Assembly (NCBI RefSeq): GCF_002884975.1 | Contig: NZ_PJKB01000002.1 | Coordinates: forward strand, 124,001-188,000 | Length of the DNA stretch: 64,000 nucleotides | Direction of reading: 5' to 3' | Origin: Akkermansia muciniphila | Lineage (GTDB): Bacteria > Verrucomicrobiota > Verrucomicrobiia > Verrucomicrobiales > Akkermansiaceae | Part shown: piece after piece, positions 9,120 to 17,643 of the stretch | Layout: every line of letters starts with the position of its first letter | Numbering within the stretch: position 1 is the first letter of the stretch | Notes under the pieces: generated by a model | Told to the model about the DNA's origin: nothing | Databases searched by the model: none | The model's input: the letters and a program-made list of their open reading frames with translations, nothing else | Made by a program: the position numbers and the translations under genes

Positions 9120-10274
9120 GTGATTTATTGGGACAATAACGCCACCACTCCGCTGGCTCCGGAGGTTTACGCGGCCATGGAGCCGTTTTTGAAAGAACGG
9201 TTTTTCAACCCTTCCGCCGGTTACGGCTGCGCCAGGCTCGTGCGTGAAGCGGTGGAGGAGGCCCGTGCGGACGTGGCCGCCCTCCTGGGGGCGTTTCCTT
9301 CGGAAATCGTGTTTACCTCCGGCGGCACGGAGGCCACCAATGCGGCATTCCGCCAGATGGCCGGGGAGCGGGGCCGGGGCATAGGCGTGCTTTCCACGGA
9401 TCATGACGCTTCACTGAAAACGGCTCTGGCCCTGGGCCATGGCCGTGTTTGCCCCGTGGACCGGGAAGGCCGCGCCGTTCCGGAGGAGTGGGAGGCTGTT
9501 TGTGCGGATGGTGCGGCCGGGGTCTCCTTTGCTTGGGCCAATAACGAGACGGGCGCATTGCAGGATGCGGCGGCCTTGTGCTCCGCAGCACGGCGGCATG
9601 CTGTTCCCGTGCATTTGGACATGGTGCAGTGCGCCGGGAAAATTCCCGTGAACCTGCACGGGATGGAGGTGGATTACGCCTCCGTATCCGCCCATAAGTT
9701 TCATGGCCCCAAGGGGGCGGGCTGCCTGTACAGGCGTTCCGGCGCTCCGCTGGCTCCCTCTCTGTTTGGCGGGGGGCAGGAGCACGGCCTGAGGTCGGGG
9801 ACGGAGAATGTTCCGGGGATCATCGGCTTTGGCGCGGCGGCGCGCGCGGCGTTGCGGCATTTGGAGGAGGACGCCGGGCGTCTGGCCCGGATGCGTGATT
9901 CCTTTGAATCCCGCCTGAAGGCGGAGGTTCCGGGCGTAACCGTGCATTCCGGAGGGATGGCGCGCATCCCGAATACCTCCAATCTGGCATTTGACGGCTG
10001 TACGGCGGAGGCGCTGATGCTGTTGCTGGAGCCCGCCGGACTGCTGTGTTCCGCGGGGTCCGCCTGCCACACCCTGCAGCCCATGCCGTCCCACGTCCTG
10101 ACGGCCATGGGGCTTTCTGACGGGGCGGTACGCTCCTCTCTGCGTTTTTCCCTGTCCTCCATGACCACGGAGGAGGAAGTGGCGCAGGCGGCGGCCCTGG
10201 TGGCCTCCGCCGTCCGGAAGGTGCGCGGCGTGCAGTCCTCCCGGACTGGCCCGGTGCTTGTTTATAAGCCGTAA
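9120..10274 (+). CDS. Cysteine desulfurase (NifS/IscS-like, PLP-dependent)
   Basis: This 384-residue class V aminotransferase-fold enzyme mobilises sulfur from cysteine for Fe-S cluster or thio-cofactor assembly. YWDNNATTPL at the N-terminus and the PLP lysine K193 (SAHKFHG) are clear. A persulfide cysteine lies near 316 (SAGSACHT). The GTG start at 9120 follows a GGGGAG ribosome binding site at 9104-9109 and gives the usual family N-terminus; the frame is open 36 bases further up from a TTG. No IscU or Suf partner is adjacent, so the pathway is not fixed by context. Confidence 0.9.
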   Translation: MIYWDNNATTPLAPEVYAAMEPFLKERFFNPSAGYGCARLVREAVEEARADVAALLGAFPSEIVFTSGGTEATNAAFRQMAGERGRGIGVLSTDHDASLKTALALGHGRVCPVDREGRAVPEEWEAVCADGAAGVSFAWANNETGALQDAAALCSAARRHAVPVHLDMVQCAGKIPVNLHGMEVDYASVSAHKFHGPKGAGCLYRRSGAPLAPSLFGGGQEHGLRSGTENVPGIIGFGAAARAALRHLEEDAGRLARMRDSFESRLKAEVPGVTVHSGGMARIPNTSNLAFDGCTAEALMLLLEPAGLLCSAGSACHTLQPMPSHVLTAMGLSDGAVRSSLRFSLSSMTTEEEVAQAAALVASAVRKVRGVQSSRTGPVLVYKP

Positions 10275-10433
10275 TGCGTTCCACTCTCCGGAAGAGGCGT
10301 CCGGCCGGAACGGGCGGCTCCGCATGAGTCCTTTTTCTGCCCGCAGACGGTATTTTCCTTCTTGAATCTGTACGGTTCTTTTGTTAGCCTGTACAAACTG
10401 CGGAGGAATGTGCCGCCCGCGTGTTGTCAATGT

Positions 10434-10880
10434 ATGAAGATAGAACATTACCAGAGCAAGGATGAAACGGAGGTCCTGAATATTTGGATGAAAGCGTCCG
10501 AACAGGCCCATGCTTTTGCAGGGGTGGGGTTCTGGTGCGGCCTGGTGGAGGAGATGAAACAGGTGTACCTGCCCAGGGCGCGCACGTGGGTATGCCGGGC
10601 CGGAGGAGGCGTGGCCGGATTTGCCTGCCTGGTGGGGGAAGGGGAGCTGGCCGCCCTGTTTGTGGCTCCGGAGCGCCAGTGTGAGGGGATAGGCACGGCG
10701 TTGCTGGATTGGGTGAAAGAGCACAGCAAGGGAATGCTGACGGTGGGAGTGTATGAGGAAAACCCCCGTGCCCGCGCGTTTTATGAACGCGGCGGCTTTG
10801 TGGAGATCGGCTCCAGGGATGATGAGCTGACAGGAAGCCGGGAGTACCGGTTGGAATGGAAAAGAGAGAGTAACCAATAA
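10434..10880 (+). CDS. GNAT-family N-acetyltransferase
   Basis: This 148-residue single-domain GNAT protein has an acetyl-CoA loop (ERQCEGIGTALL, about residues 80-91) and the motif-B segment NPRARAFYERGGF. The substrate is unknown; the sequence resembles YhbS- or YjaB-type small GNATs. The start at ATG 10434 is chosen because upstream codons are not family-like. A strong hairpin shared with the convergent deoR gene follows the stop. Confidence 0.85.
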   Translation: MKIEHYQSKDETEVLNIWMKASEQAHAFAGVGFWCGLVEEMKQVYLPRARTWVCRAGGGVAGFACLVGEGELAALFVAPERQCEGIGTALLDWVKEHSKGMLTVGVYEENPRARAFYERGGFVEIGSRDDELTGSREYRLEWKRESNQ

Positions 10881-10890
10881 ACATAAAAAA

Positions 10891-10916
10891 GGCGGAGGTT
10901 CCAGTGAACCTCCGCC
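10891..10916 (-). terminator. Rho-independent terminator of the deoR gene
   Basis: A perfect 11-bp stem (10891-10901 with 10906-10916) encloses a 4-nt loop. Read on the minus strand it is followed by a six-U tract (10885-10890), so it terminates deoR. It may also stop the convergent GNAT transcript. Confidence 0.85.
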
Positions 10917-10935
10917 CGGGTGAAGCAGATAAGCG

Positions 10936-11685
10936 TCAGGCAAGTTCCACCTTGACGCCGCTCTTCTCAATCTGGTCAGCCATTTCAGGAGAAAGGGCTT
11001 CATCAGTGATGAGCATGGAAATCTGGGAGGGCGCAACGGTGTAGAATGCCGGGTTGTTCGCCACGCTGGTGGAAGGCGTGGCGATGATCACCTTGGCATC
11101 CGGAGGGATGACGCTCTTGATGAATTCGGATTGCAGCATGTTCTTGTATCCGGCTCCATGCTTGGGGGAATAGCAGTCCGGCGTCAGCACAACCATGTCA
11201 ATGCTCAGGGAACCGGCGGCCTTGGCGGCTTCCTGTCCCACATAAACCAGGGCTTCACGGTCAAACCGTCCGCCTGTGCAGTAGAAGCTCAGGTTCGGAA
11301 TGCCTTCAAGCCGGGTCAGCAGCGTGGGGTTGTTGGAGACCACATGCGTGTCCCGGGAATTGATATGGTTGCAGATCTGGTAGCCCATGGTGCTGCTGTC
11401 AATGAACATGACCACGGAAGCGGGGATGTTCTGGACCGCTTTTTTTGCAATCCTTATGGAAACATCGTCCTGAGTGACGATGTCTTCATGGAGGGATTTA
11501 TGGGTAAGCGCCAGGGCCCCGCCGTGGACACGCTTGAGAAAGCCGCGTTTTTCAAGGTTAATTAAATCATTGCGGACGGTTTCGTCCGTGACCTTCATCT
11601 GTTTGGCCAAGGCGATAGTTCTTGCGGCTCCATGCTCGGCCAGGGTTTTCAGAATGAACTCTTTACGTTGGGATGCTAAATACAT
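10936..11685 (-). CDS. DeoR-family transcriptional regulator
   Basis: This 249-residue regulator has an N-terminal DeoR winged helix (residues 3-58, QRKEFILKTLAEHG...TVRNDLINLEKRG). A DeoRC sensor domain follows (about 75-235) that normally binds a phosphorylated sugar or nucleoside. The target genes are not evident, because the neighbours upstream and downstream are not sugar-catabolic. The AT-rich 215-bp upstream gap holds a promoter and a palindrome suited to autoregulation. Confidence 0.9.
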   Translation of the reverse strand: MYLASQRKEFILKTLAEHGAARTIALAKQMKVTDETVRNDLINLEKRGFLKRVHGGALALTHKSLHEDIVTQDDVSIRIAKKAVQNIPASVVMFIDSSTMGYQICNHINSRDTHVVSNNPTLLTRLEGIPNLSFYCTGGRFDREALVYVGQEAAKAAGSLSIDMVVLTPDCYSPKHGAGYKNMLQSEFIKSVIPPDAKVIIATPSTSVANNPAFYTVAPSQISMLITDEALSPEMADQIEKSGVKVELA

Positions 11686-11714
11686 TGCGTTCTGTTTTTC
11701 TATGTAGAATATTT

Positions 11715-11729
11715 ACACATTCTATGTGT
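11715..11729. promoter_or_regulatory. Candidate operator in deoR leader
   Basis: The sequence ACACATTCTATGTGT is an inverted repeat with 6-bp arms. It lies between the putative promoter and the deoR start codon. The octamer TTCTATGT also occurs twice in direct orientation, at 11698-11705 and 11720-11727, exactly 22 bp apart. Autoregulation is inferred. Confidence 0.4.
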
Positions 11730-11738
11730 TAAGTCGTT

Positions 11739-11767
11739 TTCTAACAATTTTTCACTATGTCAGTCAA
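11739..11767 (-). promoter_or_regulatory. Candidate sigma-70 promoter of deoR
   Basis: On the minus strand, TTGACT (11767-11762) and TTAGAA (11744-11739) are separated by 17 bp. The -35 box is good and the -10 box is poor. The predicted start lies about 45 bp upstream of the ATG. Confidence 0.4.
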
Positions 11768-11900
11768 GCGTTAGAAATTCTAAGTTTTGATTGTTATTGT
11801 GAATAATGCCGTTTTTGTAATGATGGGACAATTGAATACCGAGAAATGTACAAAAATAATTTTATGATGCACAAACTAGTTATCGGTATGACAGAGTTTA

Positions 11901-13244
11901 TCAATCTGGAATGGTGATGGAAGCCGGGTCGAAGTTGGGAGTGGGGAACGTGAGCTGGAGATGGCGGAGCTTTTCCACCATCAGGCGGGCGACGACAAGG
12001 TTCCGGTACCATTTCCGGTCTGCCGGGATAATGTACCAGGGAGCGTCCGGAGTGGATGTCTTTTCAATGAGATCCTGATAGGCCGTCTGGAATTCTTCCC
12101 AGCGGTTCCGGTCATCCAGGTCGTCCATGCAGAACTTCCAAAGTTTATCCGGGTCCTGGAGCCTGGATTCCAGCCTTCTTTTCTGTTCCGCCTTGGAGAT
12201 ATTCAGGAATAGCTTAATAATGACGGTACCTTCTTCCGCAAGCATGGATTCAAAATCCAGAACGTGCTTGTAGCGGCGTTTCCAGACGGGGTCCGGAAAG
12301 ATCTTTTTCACGCGCACGGCGATGATGTCTTCATAGTGGGAGCGGTTGAAGACGGCGATCTGCCCCTTGGACGGCACTTCCTTGTGCACGCGCCACAGGA
12401 AGTCATGGTCCAGTTCTTCAATGGTGGGTTTTTTGAACGGGACCACGTGCAGCCCCTGCGGGTCCACACGGGAAAAGACGTGCTTGACGCAGCCGTCCTT
12501 GCCGCCCGCGTCCATGGCCTGGAGGATGAGGAGGACTCTGTGCTTGTGCTGGGCAAAGAGTTTTTTCTGCAATTCCTGCAATTCCTCCCTCAGCTTGTCG
12601 AATTCGATCAGGGATTCCTCCTTGGTTCCGGAGAAGAGAGATTTATCATCCGGGGAGTAATCCTTTAAACGCAGTTTTTTGCCCGGAGGCACCAGGTAAC
12701 GGTTCATTGTATGCGAAGTTAATGTTGGAGAGGCGGTAGAAGCTGGGGAAGATGTTTTCACGGCGGAGGGTTTGGCTGACGGATCCAGGCCAAAGAATTG
12801 TTCAAGGGCGTCCTTGATGACTTTCCTTTTGAATTTGGGGAACATCTCCAGCTTGATATTCTGGAGCGGAATCCATTTCGTTTTGGAGAATTCGGGGCTG
12901 CGGTGCAGGTCCGTCTTGGGCCGCCTGGTCTTGCAGCGTACGAGGAAGTAGGTTTGTTCCTGGCCTACCCAGCGCGTGACTTTCCGGTTGCTGGACGGGT
13001 ATTTGTAACGCAGTCCGGAGAGACTGCTCACGATGGTGTAGTCAGAGGGGCGCAGGCCCACTTCCTCCCATACCTCCCTGGCCAGGGCGTGTTCAATACT
13101 TTCATTTTTAATGACGCCCCCCTGAGGGAAGTGCCAGTACGGGTTGCGGCCGTTGTCCTTGCCCAGCAGTACGTAGCCGTCAGTGTCCATGATGATGGCG
13201 GCGGCGTTAATTCTCCAGGTTTTGTCTGTGGGAGGCGTGTCCAT
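11901..13244 (-). CDS. Nudix hydrolase - polyphosphate kinase 2 fusion
   Basis: This single 447-residue frame joins two catalytic domains. Residues 10-150 form an RppH/NudH-like Nudix hydrolase with a canonical Nudix box at 42-64 (G-x5-E-x7-REVWEEVGL). A Ser/Thr/Pro/Ala-rich linker spans about 152-180. Residues 180-447 form a PPK2 domain with Walker A MDAGGKDG (244-251) and FNRSHYED (299-306). No stop or frameshift separates the halves. The protein could couple Ap(n)A, mRNA-cap or nucleotide hydrolysis with polyphosphate-driven rephosphorylation; that is inference. The gene ends a tight minus-strand cluster, 18 bp after the TPR gene. Confidence 0.9.
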   Translation of the reverse strand: MDTPPTDKTWRINAAAIIMDTDGYVLLGKDNGRNPYWHFPQGGVIKNESIEHALAREVWEEVGLRPSDYTIVSSLSGLRYKYPSSNRKVTRWVGQEQTYFLVRCKTRRPKTDLHRSPEFSKTKWIPLQNIKLEMFPKFKRKVIKDALEQFFGLDPSAKPSAVKTSSPASTASPTLTSHTMNRYLVPPGKKLRLKDYSPDDKSLFSGTKEESLIEFDKLREELQELQKKLFAQHKHRVLLILQAMDAGGKDGCVKHVFSRVDPQGLHVVPFKKPTIEELDHDFLWRVHKEVPSKGQIAVFNRSHYEDIIAVRVKKIFPDPVWKRRYKHVLDFESMLAEEGTVIIKLFLNISKAEQKRRLESRLQDPDKLWKFCMDDLDDRNRWEEFQTAYQDLIEKTSTPDAPWYIIPADRKWYRNLVVARLMVEKLRHLQLTFPTPNFDPASITIPD

Positions 13245-13262
13245 GGCGGGAGGGGAAGCGGC

Positions 13263-15920
13263 TTACCTGGCTGTTTGCTCCGGAGTTTCCGGTTTTCCGG
13301 CTTCCGGGGCGGCTTTTTCCGGTTCATCCTGCCAGATGAAGTGTTCCAATTGGATGCGGCGCGCATAAGCCGCCGCCTCTCTGGCCCGGGGGCCGGACGT
13401 TTGCGCCAGTTTTTTAGCCAGTGCCAGCGCGCCGTCCCAGTCCTGGAGCTGGCCCATCAGGCGGATGGAGGCGAATCCGGCATTGTAGAACCAGTGCCAG
13501 TCCCGGCGCTTGTTGGCGGAACTGCCGCTGGGCGTATGAGCCAGGATGGAGGCGTAGTCATCCAGCGCTTTTTTCTGGTCGTTCATCCGTTCATAGAACT
13601 GGGCGCGCTGGGTAAGGGCCTTGAATTTCCAGGCCAGGCCCAGGTTTGGGGTGTCCAGGATTTCCGTGCACAGGTTGATGGCTCTGCGGAGGGTGTTTGA
13701 GTTGGTGTCCTCCTTCGTCACCCAGGCGTCCGCCTGGATGGAGAGGGCCAGGAGGCGCATGTACCGCGGCAGCGGAGTGGAGAGCAGGTTTTCCAGGGCG
13801 GCGATGCACTGGTCCGCCTTTCCCATGCGCAGCAGGACGGAGGCTTCCTCTATTCTGGCCGGCTGGGCGAACGGGGTGTCCCCTTCCCCCAGGGTTTTGA
13901 AAATATTCAGGGCTGCTTGAAGCGTGTTCCCGGTATTGCTCTGCTGGGCGGCTTTCCCGGCCAGGAAGAGGGCGGCGGCTTGCAGCGGGCTGTTCGGATA
14001 TTTGGAGGCGAAGGGCTGGAGGACAAGCTGCGCTTCATGGAAGTCCCCGTTTTTATACAGGAGTTCCCCCAGCTTGAGATAAAGCAGGTCCGCCTGTTTG
14101 CCTTCCGCATCCAGGGAGATGGCCTGGCGGCAGGCCTGGATGGCGCTGGCCCATTCCTGCCGGTTTTCCGCTTCCAGGATTTTCAGCCGGGCAAGCTGCA
14201 TGGTCTGGTCCGGCGTGAGCTGTTCCTTTTCCAGGGAGGGAAGAAGGGCCTGCACGGTTTCCAGGTCCGGAGGATTGAGGTTCAGGGCCACCTCCGCCTG
14301 GTCCAGCCGCGCCTGGGTTTTCAAGGCGGGATCTTCCGCCAGGGCCACGAAGCGGGCCAGTAGTTCGGGCGCCTGGGGAGTTATTCTTTTGGCGGCGTAA
14401 TGGGCCTGTTCAAAGAGAATGCGCTCCCGGAGCTGTGCGGAGCCAGCGGCTTCCTTGACCAGCGCGGCGGCTCCCGCGGCGTCATTGGCGTTCAGCGCAG
14501 CCAGGTTTTCATTAAACAGGGCGCTTTCCGCCGTCTTTTCCGAGGCGCGGCGGGCTGCTTCATGGAAAAGCTTTTGCGCCAGCTGGTAGTCTCCCTTGCG
14601 GAAGGCCAGGGCGCCCTGCTGGAAGACAAGGCCGGGGGCCGTGCCTGGATATTTGGAAATGAGGCGTTCCGCATCCTCCACGCGGTTATTGTTCAGCAGG
14701 GCCGTGATGGTGTTCAGGCAAAGAGTCTGAACAGGAAGGCTCTGCGGGTATTTGGAAAGGCCCTCTTCCGCAATTTTCACGGCTCCGGGCAGGTCGTCCT
14801 TTGCCAGAAGCAGGCTGCCCATGGCGTACATGGCAGCCGGCTGGCGCGCGGCGTCCCGGGCATTCACCCAGCCGGTGAGTTTTTCCAGCGCCTGGGGATT
14901 GGTGCGGAAGGTGTCTTCCTCCAGCAGCATATTGAAGGCGTCCATCAGCAGGGAGGATTCCGACTTGCCGCCAATGAACGCCAGCAGGCGTTCCTCCGCC
15001 GTTCCGGCCGTGTGCGGCGCTTCCTCTGCCTGGGGCTGGGCGCGCGTTTCCTCTTCCGCCTGTTCCGGATTGTTTTTCTCCCGGATGATCTCCGCTTTGG
15101 CAAGGGCCAGGCGTCCCAGGTCCCGGATTTTCCCCGGATAGGCCTTGTTGTCCATCACGGAGGCAAAAATCTTTATGGCCTGTTCCGGGTTCCCCTGTTT
15201 GTCCGCCAGTTTGCCTTCCACCAGCTCTGCATAGGAGCGCATGGGCAGGTCTTTATCCGCGTTGCCTTCCATTCCCGCCTTGAGCTGTTCCAGAATGGCG
15301 GAGGCCTCCGGGTAGCGTTCCGCATTCACCAGGGTGTCAGCCAGCAGAACCTGCGCTGTCCGGGAAATGGCGGGGGAATCCGCCTGTCCCAGCCGGGAGA
15401 GGGCTTCCACCAGGAGCTGGCGGTCCTGGAGCTGGCGCGCCAGCTGGGCTTTCAACTGGACCCCGTAGAGAAAAAGGGGATCGGCCTCCGGAATGGCGGA
15501 TATTTTTTCCAGAGCTTTCGTGAAGGAGCCCTTGTTGAAGAGGCCTGTCGCCATCCAGTAGGCTTTCATGGAAGAATCCGGCAGTTCTTCCCAGGCTTTC
15601 AACCCTTCTTCCGTTTTATTGGCGCGAATGAGGGCTTCCGCCAGGAAGGGGCGGATGACGGCTTTCTGAGCTTCCGGAAGGCTTTTGGAATTCAGGCATT
15701 CCTGAAAGTGCTTGCTGGCTTCCAGGGGAAGGCGGTCTTCCAGGGCCTTCAGCCCCTGCTGGTATTTTTTATTTTTCAGCAGGGCCTGGCGTTCCGGTGA
15801 AAGGGCTGGCGCGGGAGAGGAAGTTGCCGCGGCTCCGGCGCCCGGGGACAGCAGGAAGACCGCGCAGGAGGCGAGGACGGCGTGAAGAAAACGGGAGGAA
15901 CTGGAAAAGGTGGGCATCAT
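13263..15920 (-). CDS. Exported TPR-repeat protein
   Basis: This 885-residue protein has a signal peptide (residues 1-31) followed by a nearly continuous alpha-solenoid of tetratricopeptide-like repeats. Recurrent helix pairs are rich in Ala, Leu and Glu. The C-terminus is Pro/Glu-rich. It probably acts as a periplasmic scaffold or outer-membrane assembly factor. The specific function is unknown. The M23 peptidase gene ends 7 bp upstream, so the two are probably co-transcribed. Confidence 0.8.
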   Translation of the reverse strand: MMPTFSSSSRFLHAVLASCAVFLLSPGAGAAATSSPAPALSPERQALLKNKKYQQGLKALEDRLPLEASKHFQECLNSKSLPEAQKAVIRPFLAEALIRANKTEEGLKAWEELPDSSMKAYWMATGLFNKGSFTKALEKISAIPEADPLFLYGVQLKAQLARQLQDRQLLVEALSRLGQADSPAISRTAQVLLADTLVNAERYPEASAILEQLKAGMEGNADKDLPMRSYAELVEGKLADKQGNPEQAIKIFASVMDNKAYPGKIRDLGRLALAKAEIIREKNNPEQAEEETRAQPQAEEAPHTAGTAEERLLAFIGGKSESSLLMDAFNMLLEEDTFRTNPQALEKLTGWVNARDAARQPAAMYAMGSLLLAKDDLPGAVKIAEEGLSKYPQSLPVQTLCLNTITALLNNNRVEDAERLISKYPGTAPGLVFQQGALAFRKGDYQLAQKLFHEAARRASEKTAESALFNENLAALNANDAAGAAALVKEAAGSAQLRERILFEQAHYAAKRITPQAPELLARFVALAEDPALKTQARLDQAEVALNLNPPDLETVQALLPSLEKEQLTPDQTMQLARLKILEAENRQEWASAIQACRQAISLDAEGKQADLLYLKLGELLYKNGDFHEAQLVLQPFASKYPNSPLQAAALFLAGKAAQQSNTGNTLQAALNIFKTLGEGDTPFAQPARIEEASVLLRMGKADQCIAALENLLSTPLPRYMRLLALSIQADAWVTKEDTNSNTLRRAINLCTEILDTPNLGLAWKFKALTQRAQFYERMNDQKKALDDYASILAHTPSGSSANKRRDWHWFYNAGFASIRLMGQLQDWDGALALAKKLAQTSGPRAREAAAYARRIQLEHFIWQDEPEKAAPEAGKPETPEQTAR

Positions 15921-15927
15921 GGTAGGA

Positions 15928-16977
15928 TTACGGTTCGGGCCCCATGAAGATGAGCCGGATGTAGCGTTTGCCGGAGGCGGTCAGCTTCGGTTCCTTGCTG
16001 GAACCGGAAACGCGGTTGCATGTCCTGTACAGTTGGGAGAACGGGTGCGGAACAGCCCGGATGACGGTGGGTTCCGTGCACGGCTGGGCGGAAGGCGTCA
16101 CGGAAACGGGAACTCCCGTTCCCGTAAAGCTGATTTCCCAGGATTTGGGGTTGTCCGGTCCCGGTTTCAACATGAAGGGGTAGCGTGTGACAAGGTTGGG
16201 CGCGTTTCCCGTTGATGGGACGCGCACCACATATTGGACCGGAAGACTGGAGATGTGGCGGGAGAGGGAGAATTCCGCGCCGTCCTTGCACTGGATGAGA
16301 ACGGGCGCCGGGTCAAACCCGGCCAGGTTAAGCCCATTGTAGGCGCCGTGGCGGTTGGGGGTGCCCAGTTTCAGGCTGGAGTACCAGGTTTCAAAATCGT
16401 CCTGAAGCTTGAGGCAGAGTTCCAGATGCACATGGGAGCGTGTTTTGTTCAGGCCCACCCCGGAGTAACCCAGCCTGCCGATGACGTTTCCCGTTCCTAC
16501 CTGGTCTCCTTCCTTGCAGGAGACGGACGCCAGGTGGGCGTACAGGCTGTAAAACGGTCCGTCCGCCGGACGGTGTTCAATAACCACGTAGCGGCCGTAG
16601 TTGCTGTGCGTGGGATTGGAGGAGGCGTGGACCACGGTTCCCCCGGCTACGGGGTGCACGTCATCCAGCGGTGTGCCGGAGGCATCCCGCTTGAGAGGCT
16701 TGATGTCAATGCCCTCATGGAATTTGACCGCCACGGGGCCGGCCTGGGTTCTGACGAGGGTCCGGGTGAAGCCGTAGGCTCCCGCTTGCCAGGGCTGGGA
16801 TTTTACCCCTTCAAAGTTCCGGTCCACGTACATGTAAAAGTCCTGCGGGCGGTTGTCCAGCAGGGCCGTGTTTTCCGTGGGGAAGCGCACGACGGTATCC
16901 GCCATCAGGAATGGCATGCTGCACGAGAGCAGGAGAATGACGATCAGGAAAGGAAGGAACTTGCCGTGCATGCTCAT
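15928..16977 (-). CDS. M23-family (LytM) peptidase, exported
   Basis: This 349-residue protein has an N-terminal signal or anchor (residues 7-27) and an M23 metallopeptidase domain. Zinc ligands are seen in HEGID and HVHLE, and the GNVIGRLGYSG segment typical of LytM is present. The key H-x3-D and H-x-H motifs are intact, so it is probably an active murein endopeptidase. The roughly 150-residue C-terminal region is of unknown function. The gene sits between a lipoprotein and a TPR protein in one tight cluster, suggesting a cell-envelope unit. Confidence 0.85.
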   Translation of the reverse strand: MSMHGKFLPFLIVILLLSCSMPFLMADTVVRFPTENTALLDNRPQDFYMYVDRNFEGVKSQPWQAGAYGFTRTLVRTQAGPVAVKFHEGIDIKPLKRDASGTPLDDVHPVAGGTVVHASSNPTHSNYGRYVVIEHRPADGPFYSLYAHLASVSCKEGDQVGTGNVIGRLGYSGVGLNKTRSHVHLELCLKLQDDFETWYSSLKLGTPNRHGAYNGLNLAGFDPAPVLIQCKDGAEFSLSRHISSLPVQYVVRVPSTGNAPNLVTRYPFMLKPGPDNPKSWEISFTGTGVPVSVTPSAQPCTEPTVIRAVPHPFSQLYRTCNRVSGSSKEPKLTASGKRYIRLIFMGPEP

Positions 16978-16992
16978 ACTGGGAGTGCTGGA

Positions 16993-17577
16993 TCAGATCC
17001 GCCCCCGGCGGGTGCTGACCACGGTGCGGTCCTTATGTTCTTCAGGCTCCTTGACTTCCTTCTTTTCCTGCGTGGGGTCCTTGGCGGGAAGAAGGGGCTT
17101 GGTGACGGGGGCCAGCTTGTTGATGGGTTCCTCCCTTTTGAGGTCCGCCGGAGGAATGAATTCCGCCATGGCTGCCAGGTCCGCCGGGGAGAAGCCGCCC
17201 ATGACGGCCAGCTTGCCGGAGGTGACGGGCTTGTTGTAAAGGCGCAGGGGCTGCATGGTGTGCCCGTTGACTACGGGAAGAATCTGCCTGCCCAGGTTCT
17301 GGGCCGTCATTCCCTCCACCCGGCTTTCCAGGCCCTTCTTGACGTTGACCACAATACCGTAGGTATTGTCCTGCGCCGGGAAGGAGTAATAGGATTCAAT
17401 GTCTTTCTGGGAGATGAAAGGAGCCTTGCTGTAGTAATGCCCGTCATGCATGAAGGCGAATTTTTTGCTGTCCGTTGATCCTGTCTCCATGTGGAAGCTG
17501 ACGGGGTATCTGTCCGGCCCGCAGGAACAGAGCATGAGAGTCCCAAGGAAGTAGAGGAGCATTTTCATAATGCCCAT
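16993..17577 (-). CDS. Lipoprotein of unknown function
   Basis: This 194-residue protein has a short signal ending in the lipobox LMLCSC. No recognised domain follows. The C-terminal third is charged and Pro/Lys/Glu-rich, ending in an Arg-rich tail. The start at ATG 17577 is preferred because GGGAGAAG lies about 13-20 bases upstream; ATG 17568 is an alternative. The M23 gene starts 15 bp after the stop, so this lipoprotein may be a partner or regulator of the peptidase (inference). Confidence 0.65.
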   Translation of the reverse strand: MGIMKMLLYFLGTLMLCSCGPDRYPVSFHMETGSTDSKKFAFMHDGHYYSKAPFISQKDIESYYSFPAQDNTYGIVVNVKKGLESRVEGMTAQNLGRQILPVVNGHTMQPLRLYNKPVTSGKLAVMGGFSPADLAAMAEFIPPADLKREEPINKLAPVTKPLLPAKDPTQEKKEVKEPEEHKDRTVVSTRRGRI

Positions 17578-17643
17578 GATAAAAGATTTACTTCTCCCGG
17601 GGCAAACCAATAAACAGGCATGGAGGTAATTTTTACGCAGCCG

